Assembly (NCBI RefSeq): GCF_020360975.1
Contig: NW_025408671.1
Coordinates: 5,022,001-5,086,000, forward strand
Reading direction: 5' to 3'
From: Hirsutella rhossiliensis
Lineage: Eukaryota > Ascomycota > Sordariomycetes > Hypocreales > Ophiocordycipitaceae
DNA length: 64,000 nt
Shown here: positions 36,456-48,493 of the stretch, one piece after another
How the letters are laid out: the number at the start of each line of letters is the position of its first letter
Numbering within the stretch: the first letter of the stretch is position 1
Translations under genes and position numbers: made by a program
The notes under the pieces: model-generated
Database searches by the model: none
Told to the model about the DNA's origin: nothing
The model's input: only the letters and a program-made list of their open reading frames with translations

Positions 36456-36955
<500 letters not shown>

Positions 36956-37329
36956 AGCGTCTGCTACGCGGGTAGCTGGCCGCTCTGTGTATGTGTGATA
37001 GCATGGCACGGTTTTGTACACGAACCTATTTTATTTATGGCGTTGGGGGGGAACGGGACATGAAGTTCGGACGCGTCGTGGGAGACGATTTTTTATCCGC
37101 TATTACTGAATGAAAACCACTGCAAGATTCATTCATCCACCTTCTGCTACGTGTCTCGTAACGCGCAGCCTCTCGACTCGCACGGGCAATGTCTGCCTGG
37201 TCGCCAGTTGTGCCGAGAAGGGGGCCATGATTGTGACCCCCGGCCTAGAAAACGCGTCTCTACCGATAATTCAAGCCTGGGTATTCGTGTGGTACCGTGC
37301 ATCCGCCTCCCAGCCCCCCCCCCCTCGCT
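36956..37329. other. Convergent 3' region H4 / TRS20
   Basis: 374 bp between converging stop codons. It contains short homopolymer runs (GGGGGGG near 37,045; CCCCCCCC near 37,315). No gene is seen. Confidence 0.5.
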
Positions 37330-37964
37330 TCACAGATACTTGCGGCCGGCGGCGGCGACGCGGGCGCGGAAGACGGGACTGCGAACCTCGGAGTTCGCCT
37401 TGTAAAAGGGGCTCATGACGGCCTTGACCCAGTTCTCGTACACCTCGGCAAAGAACATCTTTATGGCCTCCTCGGTGGCCGGACTGGTGGGGTTGGCGCC
37501 GATGGCCGTCGAGGAGCGCGACGACGAGGGGCCCGTGGAGGATGGGGCCGAGGGCTGGTGCAGCAGCAGGAACTTTACGTTTGCGCCGGTGACGAAGCAC
37601 GAGATGTAGTTGTTGAAGAACTTGTCGATGCACTTGAGATACCTGCGTCTCCGCATCGCCTCGGCCCGGGCTGCTCGTCAGCGTCTCTAAATTTCATCTC
37701 CCTTGTTTTCTCTCTTTCCGCCCCTCCTTGGCCTTCCTTCGAAGAGAGGGGAGAATGGAGCAGGGAGGGAAAGGCTCACATTTGGCCGTGGCCCCATTGA
37801 ACCTCCTCGGCAATATCGAGGCTCGAGTGCAGGATGAATTGGTTGAGATGGCGCAGCTGGTCCGAGAAGCGCGACTGGCCATCGCCGCCCTGCTTCGAGG
37901 TGCCGAACTCGTACTCGAAGAGCGGGTTGTCCTGGGCGCCGACGATGGCGAAGTAGTAGCTCAT
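37330..37964 (-). CDS. TRS20: TRAPP complex subunit 2 (sedlin, Trs20/TRAPPC2)
   Basis: Two exons on the minus strand, 37964-37780 and 37642-37330, with a 137-nt intron; 165 aa. The start MSYYFAIVGAQDNPLFEYEFG is the longin-like N-terminus of sedlin. FILHSSLDIAEEVQW, CIDKFFNNYISCFVTGANVKFLLLH and FFAEVYENWVKAVMSPFYK match the family to its C-terminus. The splice rebuilds the Met of Q-M-Y-L-K-C-I-D. A Ser/Pro/Thr-rich insert (about residues 100-118) is typical of fungal forms. The protein is a small subunit of TRAPP, the Rab GEF/tethering complex for ER-Golgi traffic. It is divergent from mL60. Confidence 0.93.
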
Positions 37965-38409
37965 TGCTGCTGCTGCTGCTACCGCTGCTGGTGCTGGCCC
38001 GTCGATGCCGCGCGCGCACCTCTCTGCCTCTTACTGCTGGACCGAGGTAGGCATTTGTGACGGCAGAGGGGTCGTCGTGCAAAACCCCCGATTGGAGAGA
38101 GACAGGCGCAGGAGAGGAGGCTCTTGAGGCGGCGAGACGGTGGCTTCTGGTCTGTAGCGTAACGGGGATAGTGGATGCAAGTGCTACCCAGCCTACCCCA
38201 CCACTCACTCTACAGTATGTACGGGTACTGACCGGACGTTGTAATATTCCGTTCCACCATCTGCTGCAGCGCATTTTCCAGCCTCGATATCAATCCCCAG
38301 GCCACTGCCCCCAGCAAAGCATCCTCCTCCCGACGCCGCGCCAAACGCCCCGACGAGACCAGCCGTCTCCCTCTGGGCGCCTTTGGCCCCCTCAACCGTC
38401 ACAAACGCC
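37965..38409. other. Divergent promoter region TRS20 / mL60
   Basis: 445 bp between start codons. An imperfect GCT-type microsatellite lies just upstream of TRS20 (about 37,966-37,996). No gene is seen. Confidence 0.5.
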
Positions 38410-38827
38410 ATGTTTGGCCCCTTCCGCATCACCAACCCCCTGTCGGGCGGCCTGCTGTGGAAGATTCCCTGGCGCCTGTCCAAGTTCCAGAAGAGACGGC
38501 ACCGGCTGCGGCTGCGGGCCGTCGACGACGTGGTCGCGACCGTCGACGCCGCGCTGGCCAGGCAAGGGCAGACGCTCGAGGCGCTGGAGCGGTGGAAGGC
38601 CGAGATGCCGACAGAGGCCGAGATGCTGCCGCGCGATAAGTACACCATTTTTGACCGCAAGGCCAAGAGGTATCGCAAGGGCATTCACAGTGGGTTCAGC
38701 CCAGCTTTCCTTTACCACCACTTCTCCTCCGCCTCCTGAGGCTCGGGCTGGAAAGGCTAACCTGGATCTTGCAGAACTGCCCAAGTGGACGAGGGTTTCG
38801 CAGAGACTCAACCCGCCCGGTTACTGA
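38410..38827 (+). CDS. MRPL31: Mitochondrial large ribosomal subunit protein mL60 (MRPL31)
   Basis: Exons 38410-38689 and 38775-38827 (intron 85 nt, GTGGGT...TTGCAG) give 110 aa. The start MFGPFRITNPLSGGLLWK and the block KIPWRLSKFQKRRHRLRLR are the mL60 signature. MPTEAEMLPRDKYT and FDRKAKRYRKGIH follow, and splicing joins H to KLPKWTRVSQRLNPPGY, the conserved C-terminus. The protein is basic, as expected for a mitoribosomal component. It converges with CBP20 downstream. Confidence 0.93.
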
Positions 38828-39186
38828 GGCGGCACACTGTGGGACGGCGGCGGCGGCAGCAGCAACAGCACACTCGGATGCCATGGCGATTGCGCGTGGG
38901 GAACAATGCTCTGCGGAGACAGGTTCGTACAGATACGACAGTCTCGTGTATACATAGAACAACACCCTGGAGGGATCCACGGATCCGACGAGGAAGATAC
39001 CGAACGGCTTTGGGAATACCGAGGCCAGGGAAAAGCCGCTCTGATGACGGCATGGCCAGCTCGACTTCTATATCACCAATATCTCAAAAGCTTCACTTAT
39101 TGATGCAAGGACAAAGTCTGTACCTGTTGTCCCTTTTCTGGGTATCCATCAAACTCTGGCCACTCAACCCCAGAGACTGAATAAGA
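38828..39186. other. Convergent 3' region mL60 / CBP20
   Basis: 359 bp between stop codons, with a short GGC/GCA-rich stretch at about 38,846-38,872. No gene is supportable. Confidence 0.5.
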
Positions 39187-39852
39187 TTAGCGCAGGTATC
39201 GCCCCTCGTCGTCGTAGTCCCTCAACCTCTCGGTCTGTATCGCCCTGCCCACGCCGCCGCGCCCCTCGTCGAAGTCCTCGCGATACTCGTCGCGCACCTG
39301 GCCGCCCGACTTGCCGCGGCCGTACTGGCGGCCCTCCTCAAAGCCGGGGTCGAGGTCGGTACGGACGATACGCTCGTCGAGCTTGGTGCCGCCAATGTAC
39401 TTCATGCAGTCGAGGGCGTCCTGGTGGGTGTAGTACTCGACGAAGCAGAAGCCGCAGGGCGTCTTTTGGAAGCGGTCGAGGCCCATGACGAGGCGCTTGA
39501 TCTCGCCGCACTTGGAGAAGAGCTCGTAGACTTGCTCTTCGGTCGTGTAGAATGAACTGCGTCGGAAGGGTAAAGACGTTAGTCTGGAAGGCTGGACACG
39601 GCGCAGGGCGTAACAAGGGCACAAACAGGTTGCCAACGTAGAGGGTCGTCGCGTCTGCGAGGGGGTCAACGGCGGGCTCTGGCTTTTCCTCGATGGCGTC
39701 GTCGTCGCGGTCGCGTCTCCGCTTGTTCTGCAGACGGGTGAGCCAGTGAATCGCATCGCGATGCCCGAATCTGGGGAAGGGCGTACCCTGCTTTGGTAGT
39801 ATGCGCTCGGCCTGTCGAGCCGGTCGACTGTGCTCCTCGTGCCCGGGCGCAT
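39187..39852 (-). CDS. CBC2: Nuclear cap-binding protein subunit 2 (CBP20)
   Basis: Three exons on the minus strand, 39852-39787, 39727-39627 and 39556-39187, give 178 aa. [14 protein letters not shown] is the conserved cap-binding N-terminal segment; the RRM follows with RNP2 LYVGNL and RNP1 GFCFVEYY. The C-terminal block [20 protein letters not shown] contains cap-contact residues. The introns are 59 and 70 nt; the second falls inside the RRM after the RNP2 motif, rebuilding [10 protein letters not shown]. The protein binds the 7-methylguanosine cap together with CBP80 and takes part in splicing and export. An in-frame ATG 24 nt upstream (39876) would add eight residues; 39852 is preferred. 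It is divergent from NUP82. Confidence 0.95.
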   Translation of the reverse strand: MRPGTRSTVDRLDRPSAYYQSRVRPSPDSGIAMRFTGSPVCRTSGDATATTTPSRKSQSPPLTPSQTRRPSTLATCLCPCYALRRVQPSRLTSLPFRRSSFYTTEEQVYELFSKCGEIKRLVMGLDRFQKTPCGFCFVEYYTHQDALDCMKYIGGTKLDERIVRTDLDPGFEEGRQYGRGKSGGQVRDEYREDFDEGRGGVGRAIQTERLRDYDDEGRYLR

Positions 39853-40379
39853 GGTGAGAAGCAACGGGATCCTCACGTGCCCGACAGGTCGACTGATGGG
39901 TTGACGGGAGAGGAGGAAGCTGCTCGTGGGTTGCGAGCCGAAGACGGACGGCGGGAAGAGGCCGATTGGGGCTCGTGAGCGGTGCGATGGAGCCTCTTTC
40001 GCACGCGCGATGAGTGAATGTTGGAGGTGTGGCAGAGATGCTGCGAGCTTCTTTATTTAGTGGAGACGTAAGGTAAGGCGATAGGGGTACCTGCTCAGCG
40101 ATCGGCAGTTGTACCTCTACAGCCTCCGAGACAGCGGCCCACGCAAACACTCAGCGGTACGATGGTGCCTTGGGTACAGTACATTCTCCACGTGCAGCGC
40201 AAGGTACAGACCCATGCTCAACCTTGCAACCTTGTTAGCTTCATCCTCACAACTTTCTCTCTTCACAATCGCCCTCAACACACGCTCGCTGCTGGATCCT
40301 GCAGCCGCATCTCGCCCTCGCCACGTCACGAGAAGCTGGACGAGGACCATCATCACCGACTCGCAAGCACAGCTGCGCG
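39853..40379. other. Divergent promoter region CBP20 / NUP82
   Basis: 527 bp between start codons. No TATA box or gene is obvious. Confidence 0.5.
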
Positions 40380-43086
40380 ATGCCCAAGGTCAAGCACTAC
40401 TCGGCAGCTTGGCTGTCGGGCAACGCCCCCGGCCACCAGCTGTTCGAGCCCTTGGCCGAGGCGATTCGATCGCGCGCCCTGTCGCCATCCTACTCCTCCA
40501 AGAAGAAGCCCGCTGCGGGGCCCCGGAGGACCATTGCCCGGCGAGGCACCGAAGTCTTTGCTGCCGTCGGCAAGGAGATTCGATGGGCCGACTTGGTCTA
40601 CATGAGAGATGACTGGGCGGCCAAGCAGTCGCGCGGGAGGTCTGGCTCCGGCATTCGCAGCATCAAGAGAGAGGATTCGATACAGTCGATAGAGAGCTTT
40701 GGAAAGACGGAACACGCCGCCGGGTTTCGGGTGAGCCGGGCTGCCCTCGTTGACCCGGCAGAGGTGCTGACTTGGTTTGCAGACGCTCAAGACTCCCGTG
40801 GCAGATGACATCCGCCAGCTCATCATCTCGCCCAGCTCACAGCATCTCGCCATCCTCACGGCACACACCATCCACATCTGCGTCCTTCCAGACTCGTCGC
40901 ACCTGACGAGCGAGGACACGGGGCCGATGCGCCCAAAAATCTTCACGCTTGGGCCCACCACTCACGTCACGTCTCGATCACCCATTGTGTCCGCCCTGTG
41001 GCATCCGCTGGGAGTCAATGGCTCCTGCATCGTCACCGTCACGGCAGACGCAATAGTCCGCGTGTGGGAGCTGTCTGCCAGCGATCGGTGGTCCTACGAC
41101 TCGCCCTCGACTTCGGTCGATCTAAAGAAGCTGGCCGACGGCATGACGTTGGACCAAGACTTCACCGCGTCCCACGCGGCCACCAACAAGGCCTTTTCCC
41201 CGGACTCGTTTGAGATGGAGGTGGCCGCGGCCAGCTTCGCGACGAGAGGGTCAGGGGGGTGGAATCCCATGACCCTCTGGATCGCTATGAGAGAAGGGGA
41301 CCTGTATGCCCTGTGCCCTTTACTGCCGCAGCGCTGGGCACCGCCGCCGACCTTGATCCCGTCCTTGTCCGTCTCCATTGTGACCACGGTCGCCAGCATC
41401 GAGGATGACCCCAGCGTCGACGAAAACGAAAAGCTCTTGGCACAGCAACAACTACAGTGGATGGGCGAGTTGGACTCGCAGGAGCCTCAGGTCATCGAGG
41501 GGCTTCCTGGCGAGCCTCTGTTGGAGGTTTACACACGGCCGTCGAGGCCTGGCGTGATTCCACGACTCCAGGGCCCTTTTGATCTCATTTCAGATCCCGA
41601 CTCGGGCGATGACCTGGACACGATGATTACCGACATCCTGGTTATTGGCAAGAGAACCGAGACGGATGATCTCATGATGGGAGAGGAGGAGGAGCTCGAT
41701 CTGGAAGAGGGCGACCAAGAAGGGTCGTCGCTTGGCGTCGTCTGCCTGCTTTCCACGAGCGGTCAGGTCCGAATATATCTGGATCTTGACGGCGTTCAAG
41801 CGCAGTGGCTGCCGCCCAAGAGCAAGTCGAGGCCGGGTCGGACCCCGGTGCTGCCGGAGCCCAGTCTCCTCGCCTTCCAAGCCATCGATACCATGAGCCC
41901 CGTCGAGGTCAGCGAGGAGAGCTGGCCGCTGTTTAGCACCGACGTCACGTCTCGATACAACTTCTTCGTCACGCACCATGCCGCCATCACATTCATCTCT
42001 CTCACGTCGTGGATCTTTCGCCTCGAGGGAGAGCTGCTCGGTGACCACGAGGCAGGCACAGACTTTAGAATCGGACTGTTGGTCAACTCGCAATCCGGTA
42101 GGGACAGGATTTACGCCCAGCCGACAGCCGACGTCGCCGTGCCCCTGGCTGCCTGCGTGGCCATCCGCGACCCCGACCTGGGCTACTTTTTGCTCTCTGC
42201 GACGCCCTACGAGCCGGTGGCCTTGACGTTTGAGACTCCGGACATTGAGACGGAGCCGCTACGCCAAGAAAGCTCGCCTCTGGACGGCGAGGCCAGCATG
42301 GCTCCGCTGGAATTTTACGAGCCTCGCCCCGTGTTCAACCCGCCGCATGCCTTTGACCAAGGCTCAGCGCTGCCGACACTGCTCGAACGTCTGCGGACGT
42401 CTCGTCACAAGACAGTTGTCAACCAGGAAGTGAAACTGAGCCCGCTCACGCTCCAGATCTTCACGGACGCCCACAAGGTCCTTAGCGACGAGACCTTTAG
42501 ACTTGGAATGGCGGCAGCCGAGCTGTTTCGGCGATGCGAGCTGCTTCAGGCGGAGCTGCGGCAACAGATTCGCAAGGCCAACGAGGTCAAGGGCAAGGTG
42601 GACACGATTAGCGGAGCCCACCGGCCCGACCACGAGACGGACAATGCGACGTACGATCGAAGAATCTCCGAGGCCAAGACTCGCCAGGACAAGCTGGCGC
42701 AACGGGTGGACAGCTTGCGAAAGCTCGTGGGCCGAGCCACGACGAGGGACCTGAGCACCAAGGAACGCGCGTTTGTGGAGGAAGTCAGGATACTGGATGC
42801 CAGTTTGGGCGGCGAGGCGGGCGGCGAGGCGATTGGGGCTCGGCAGCAGGCCAAGCAACCGTGGAAGCGGCTGGAGGAAGTGACGAGTCTGCAGACCGAA
42901 CTGCTGGACGAGGCGGGGTCGTTGAGTAAGCCGGGCAATGTCGAAGCGGCCAAGCCAGGGGAAATCAGGATTCCGCAGGATATCCGGCGGAGCAAGCTCC
43001 AGCAAGTGCAAGGACTCTTGTCGAGGGAGACGGCCCTGGTCGAAGCGCTGACCTCGCGGCTGGAGCGGCTACAGGCCGACGTGTGA
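40380..43086 (+). CDS. NUP82: Nucleoporin Nup82
   Basis: Exons 40380-40730 and 40783-43086 (52-nt intron, GTGAGC...TTGCAG) encode 884 aa. The N-terminus MPKVKHYSAAWLSGNAPGH is characteristic of filamentous fungal Nup82. A beta-propeller region (about residues 60-560) includes VSALWHPLG and ADAIVRVWEL. An acidic loop (GEEEELDLEEGDQEG, about 445-460) and a C-terminal helical, coiled-coil-rich part (about 640-884) follow. Nup82 anchors the cytoplasmic-face complex with Nup159 and Nsp1 that supports mRNA export. It shares a bidirectional upstream region with CBP20, another mRNA-export factor. Confidence 0.88.
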
Positions 43087-44500
43087 GATTAAAGACGGAC
43101 GATGCAACTTGCTGACATTAGATGACGGGGATGTGTGGGGGGCCGGCCTTTCGGGAGGATGTCTATGGGAAGAGATGAGCCAGAAGCAAAGTGACCAGTT
43201 TCCTCTGTCTCTCTCTTCCATCTGTTTGTGTCTTTCTGCCTCGTATCCCCTTCCCCTCCCCCCCTTTTGACGCGACGCACCACGCTCTCTTGTCCAGTGA
43301 GGTGGGAATGAAGCGGGAAAAGGCTCCTGGTTGCCCCCTCTCTTTCACGGGCAAAGTGCCGTTGGATGAGGTCGTGCTGGGATCGGCAGCTGGATGGCGC
43401 ACTTGTCGCTGCCGACAGAGACTGAGATCTGTGACCCGCAACGGCCCCAGGGCGGGGCGTCAAATCGGAGGAGCAGGAAAGGGTTGCGGAGGTGGAGAAA
43501 GGCGAGCGGAAAATGAGGCTGTCGCCAGGGACTTGGCCTCGTGGCGACCAATCGGCTCTTGCAAAATGAGGCTGCTGCGGCCTATTTGGTCGATACGATG
43601 GCACCACGAACACGGGCCGGTTGAGAGCGAAAGCAAGACAAGCATGATTGCTATTTTGTCTTCACCGTGCTGCACGGCCGATACATGAGACACAGCCATT
43701 TGCTATGGCTCTGGAGCCGGTGCGTGAATCTCAGGGCTGAGGCCGTGAACGAACAAGCCCAAAGGAAGAAAGGGGGGGGGGCTGATGAGCAGCCAGGGCG
43801 ATGTGCGGAGGCGCACAGACGGCGCTGCATCGAGCTCGCTGGGCCAGTGGCCGTCCTTCGCACGCAGACCACGACGGCTAGCGCCTGGATTCACGTCTGC
43901 GTTGGCCTCGTCGTGCGGTGAATCAAAAAGGTTGTGCAGGTGGCTTGCAGGCGCAGCGTGTGCGAGCGACCGGCTCCCGTAGGGCCGGACCAGAGCACGA
44001 CGCAAACCAGCTCCGTCATATCGCACAGGCCCACGCCCATGTACAGCTGGCTGCCTACATGCGGCGGCAGGGCAGGGCTCGAACCGGAGGCAGAGGCCCT
44101 CTGGCCCGCCTGTGACTGGTGATATACTGGGGGACGGACAGCAGGGTGCATGGCGTTGCTGCTGCGTCCGGCCATCGGGAAGTGGCCGGGGTGTTTGCTT
44201 TTTGTCCCTGCTCGCGTCGTCGGACGAGACCGTGAACGAATAGGTGGGACAGCAAGTGGGAGGAGGCGGAGGACGTTGAAAGACACGCCGGGGGGGCAAG
44301 CGAGTGTTGCTCAACGTCTCCCCCACCCTCCCCCCTTTTCCATCTACTCCCCTCACCGGAGGAATGGCTGCCTGCGAGCTGCGTGGCGACGCAGTACCGA
44401 CGATGGGCCATCTATAAATAAGGCACAGGCGCGTGCCCTGTGCTCTGGAGACGAGCCATCACAGAGACTCGCTTCCTCAGGCCCGTCCACCGTGCCGCCC
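43087..44500. other. Intergenic region, no gene recognised
   Basis: About 1.4 kb, with homopolymer runs (C and T near 43,255-43,268; G run at 43,772-43,780; GGGGGG near 44,290). Overlapping ORFs in several frames show no family resemblance and look like GC-driven chance frames. Confidence 0.45.
44413..44420 (+). promoter_or_regulatory. TATA box upstream of the 419-aa gene
   Basis: TATAAATA lies 81 bp before the ATG at 44501, a plausible core promoter in otherwise GC-rich DNA. Confidence 0.5.
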
Positions 44501-45834
44501 ATGACGCTTTCGTATCGTCCCGCCCCGACCACGCCCGCTGCACCGACCACGATGGCCTTTTCGAGCCCGGCCGGCATCATATATCAGGCTCTCATACAGA
44601 GTAGGCAACCAGACCCTCCCCGTCTTTCCTTTCCAACCGCCACTTGGTCGCGGGGTGCTCATCAAGAACAACAGGCAACTGCCAGACGTTTCTGGGCGGC
44701 GACATCGATGTCGACGTCGTGTCGCAGCTCGACGCCGTGGGCACCAGGTGGCAGGTCCACGTGCTGCGCACCGACGATGCCGGGAAGCGCACCGCCGTGC
44801 TCAGCGGGGCGGCGCCGACGCTGCACGAGGCCTTTGAGGAGCTGCACCGCAAGTCGGCGCAGGCCGTGGACCGGTACGTGACCGCCAACGGCTTCGACGC
44901 CAGGGGGACGCCCGGGCGGCGGCGCGGCAGGAAGAGATGCCCCGGTCGCCGGTCGGGGCTGCGGGATGTGTCGACGGAGGGGTCGGCTTCGGAGAAGAGC
45001 CTCGCGTCGTCGATGTCGACGCTGACGGCGAGCTCGGCGTCGGCTTCGGGCTCTGACTCTTCGTCCTCGGCTGGAGAGGAGGAAGAAGGAGAGGAAGTCA
45101 TCGAGGCTCCTAAGAAGTCGTCGGGCCGGAAGCAGGACAAGGTTAAGGCGCGGTCCAAGAAGCTGCCCGGTTTCGACTTGGCTGTGGAACATGGCGCCGC
45201 ACACCGGCCATGGAACACGGGCCTGCCGCCACCTCCGGTCCGGGCCAACAAGGCCGGCCCGCAACCGCCTCCAGGTCCCCTGGGCGTCAGACCGCCTCCG
45301 GGATGGCCTACCGGAAGGTTTCCAGGCACGGGGAACATGGGCGACACCGGCAGAGGCGCCAACAATACCAAGATTCCGGGGCATTTGCCGCCGCCGCCGC
45401 CCCTGTTAAAGGGACCCGGCGCGCGGCCCGTGACGCACCACCTAATGCCCATGACCATGACGCCGCCCATGAGCCCGCCGGTACACATGAGCATCATCCT
45501 GACGGTCGACTGGGCGGGCCACGGGCAGGCCACGTTTGCCGACGAGTGCGACCTCAGCGTGACGGCGGTGCAGCGCAAGGTGCGCACGCTGCTGGCGCGG
45601 CGGGCGGGCGAGTTCGGCAACGCGTCGCCGCGCCACTTCCCGGCGGGGGCCCGGCCCGGGGGCTGCGAGGTCGCGGTGCGCAGGGTGCGCGTCGACGGCC
45701 AGGTGTTTGTCCTGGCGGGCGCCGACGACTGCCTGGCCATGGTGGTGGCGAGCGTCGGGCCGGCGCCGCGAGTGGTGCACGTCTTTGTCGACGTCCGCGG
45801 CGACGAGCACGACGTCGTCTACTGCGATGACTGA
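44501..45834 (+). CDS. Unrecognised protein with acidic/Ser linker and Pro-rich region
   Basis: Exons 44501-44600 and 44675-45834 (74-nt intron, GTAGGC...AACAG) give 419 aa. I do not recognise the family. The N-terminal part (about residues 30-110) looks folded: after NCQTFLGGDIDVDVVSQL comes a WQVHVLRTDD strand pattern and a helix around EAFEELHRKSAQAVDRYV. A low-complexity Ser and Glu stretch follows (about 140-185). Next is a Pro/Gly/Asn-rich segment (about 210-310, with PPPP runs). The C-terminal domain (about 320-419) starts HMSIILTVDWAGHG and ends in a beta-rich VHVFVDVRGDEHDVVY. There is no signal peptide or membrane segment. Exon 2 is split to give IQ-S-NCQTF. A TATA box precedes it. 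The start and intron are inferred, with no homologue to confirm them. Confidence 0.65.
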
Positions 45835-46793
45835 GGGCTGCTGGGTGGCCCCGGCTAGCTAGCCCCGGGTGCCGGCGTTGGCAGCGTTGTACCGGTGCGG
45901 GCTGGAGTGGGATATCGAGCATCGTCGTGTCACGACAGGAAAAGGGGGTGTGCGTCGAGCGAGGCCGGAGGGGGGGCGCCTTGACACGCAGAGAAAGGGG
46001 CTGCTTGCTATATCAATGCACATGTAGGTATCTGTCTCTATTCGAATGATTGGTCGTGCCAGCGTGAAACTCGTCGCTTCTCATCTGTGCTTCTACTCCC
46101 AAGCGATAACTCCACCACACGTAAGGCCCTGGTGTCTGCTGTGACCTGCTCGACTCGCCTCGTCTGCATCATACTGAGCACTTGGACATATACAACACAT
46201 CCACCCGGACACGCACACGACCTCGCGGCATGGAAGCTGTGCCCCGGAGGCGGCTTGGGGAGGACGGCAGCAGGGGAGCGGGAGGCGGCTTCGGGGAACG
46301 GCAGCCTGGATCCTGGGCGCGAGAGCGTGTTTGCCACGCCGTCGGCTGCGTGTCTGCAATGCACATGTGCAGATGTACATGTGCATTGTGTATGTGTGAG
46401 CGTGTGGTGGTTGGTCGCGTTGTTACGCAGCAGGGGATGCGAAAAGGGGGGGGGCACAGGGGAGAGGCATCGTGGTGTGAGCTGCTTTCTCTCGCTCTTC
46501 ATTTTTTTCTTGACTTGTTTGCAAACGAGATTCTGTTGACTGCTGTATGTGTTTTTGATTGTTTTCGCACATTCTCTTGTTCAATGAACTCGTATTGTAG
46601 TTTGGCGAGATGCCCAAGCATGAACTTGCACACGTATACACACAAATGCCAACGACTCAGGTCTTCGGGGGGCTCGTTTATACCCCAACGAGACGAAACG
46701 CTGCCGTATGGCGAGCCGAGGGCTTCTCATAAAGGCCATGGAAGGGGGGCGTCACCCTTCATCCCTCTTTTGCTCACTGATACTGCCACTCAC
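45835..46793. other. Convergent intergenic region
   Basis: About 960 bp between the stop of the 419-aa gene and the stop of the sterol isomerase gene. It contains an inverted ACATGTGCA/TGCACATGT-type repeat at about 46,359-46,388 and a G run at 46,445-46,453. No gene is recognised. Confidence 0.45.
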
Positions 46794-47984
46794 TCACTGC
46801 ACTTTGCTTCGAGGCTTCGTCCCGTCCAGGGCAGCGAACGCGCGGCTCATATGCGCAAAGCTATCGCAGAACAAGACTAGAACGGACGAGTAAACGTTGT
46901 GGTCCTGTCAGTCAGCCCCACGGTACACCTCTCCCGTTTTTTCCCTCCACCCACGGGCAGGGGAAGCCTTACCAGAGGGGACCACGACCCAGGGCATGTT
47001 GAAGCCGACGTAGTAGACCCAGTAGTAGAGGAACTCGGGCCGGCTGTAGCAGCGGCCGGTGGCGCGGTGCTCGGCCCAGTTGGTGGCGTAGTAGAGGGCG
47101 ACGCTGTGCAGGTGCGCCGTGCAGACGACGAGCTGGAGGCCGTGGCGGGCGGGTGAGCGGCCGAGCACCGCCCCGACGGTCAGCCAGCAGAGCGGGCCCC
47201 AGACGAGCTGCGAGGTCAAGTCAGCTCTTGCGCTTTCACTCTCTCCTAGTCCACACCTCTTGTCTCGTGTCGGTCTCTTTTCCTCCGCGTCTCCGTCTTT
47301 GTCGGGGACATGGTAGTGAGATATAGAGAGTGAGAACACGGGAACAAAGATCGAGAGAGGAAGCATGGGGAATGCGAGACTGACCACGGTAATCGTCTCG
47401 ACGCAGACAGTGAAAACGTCCGACGTCAGGTACCGCGAGTCGCTCAGCGCATACTCCTTCCACAGCTGCGCCAGAACCGTCTGCTGCCCGGCAATGCTCG
47501 TCCGGTTCAGGATGTAGTATCCTATGCAAGGCTCCATTTTCAGCTTCGACATCCCATCACAGCCCTCTCCCCGGAAGGGGCACGGAGAAAAAGGGTCGGT
47601 TCCCAGGCAAGACGACGAACCTTCAAAGGTGACATGCAAAGCGCCGCCTAACCTTGTTTCTACGCATCAACCACCGTCCAAGCAGCAGAAACAAGAGGGG
47701 GAGCTCAAGCAAGCTCCGGCGGGGAAAGGGGGGAGACGGGACAACGCACACAGAGCAAACCAAGCCGCGGCGAAGCGGTCCAGACGCCGAGAGCAGCGGA
47801 CTGCCGCCACGCGGTATGCGGCGACGACAATGGCTCCGGCCGCGCACACAAAGACCGCCATGAGCTGGGCCATCGGCCACTGGTTGGCCACGAAGCCCGG
47901 GATCGACGCCGTGCGCGGGTAGTAAGGGTGCTGCGTCGCCGTCGCCGTCGCCGCCGCCGCCACGTCTTCCTGTTGCACCACCAT
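46794..47984 (-). CDS. EBP-family (EXPERA) sterol delta8-delta7 isomerase
   Basis: Five exons on the minus strand, 47984-47750, 47647-47621, 47521-47385, 47207-46973 and 46876-46794, give 238 aa. Spliced, it is collinear with vertebrate emopamil-binding protein. FALCGALHVTFEGYY carries the conserved His83 and Glu87. LWKEYALSDSRY, FTVCVETITV (conserved Glu and Thr), VWGPLCW, YATNWAEHR and NMPWVVVPS then follow. Four to five hydrophobic helices suit an ER membrane protein. Family members shift the sterol C8 double bond; in fungi Erg2 normally does this, so the role here (sterol isomerase or accessory) is inferred. Exon 2 is only 27 nt and holds both His83 and Glu87. The final exon gives a polar tail. 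Confidence 0.88.
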
Positions 47985-48493
47985 CGTTTGGTCGACTTGC
48001 CGTCCTTGTCCACTCAACGGTGGCGGCGACCGGGCGTGAAAAGAATCCAGACGTGGGATGAAGGAGGTTGCGTTGGGCGTGCGACAAGAACAAGGTTGCA
48101 CAGTTCGGTTCGACGTCGGATAGCAAAGTACATACCTACAAGGAGCCTCCGCCCGGCTCGGCATCGGAACGGCATCGGAACGGCACCCGGCTGGCGCGCC
48201 GTGCTCCGCTGCGGGACCGGCAGCCCGTCTTTGCGCCTCCTCACTCATCGGCGGCAAGCACTAGGCGCAGGCACATGCCGAAGGCTCGTCCGGTGGACTC
48301 AATCATGTATCGAGCAGACGCCGGAGTCACTTTACCCATCGTCGTCCCGCTAATTAACCCCTGATCCCGGATCCCAGGTCAACTCCGTGCTAACCAGAAA
48401 CAAAATCATGCGTCGTCCATATATATATATCCGTCCCTCTTTCACCACCTCTCGAATCCATCAAACGCCGCTGACCCATCACCCTGCCAGTTT
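47985..48493. other. Upstream region of the EBP gene / 3' side of the repeat precursor
   Basis: 509 bp. A short TA run (TATATATATAT) lies at about 48,419-48,430 close to the 3' end of the repeat precursor. No gene is seen. Confidence 0.45.
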
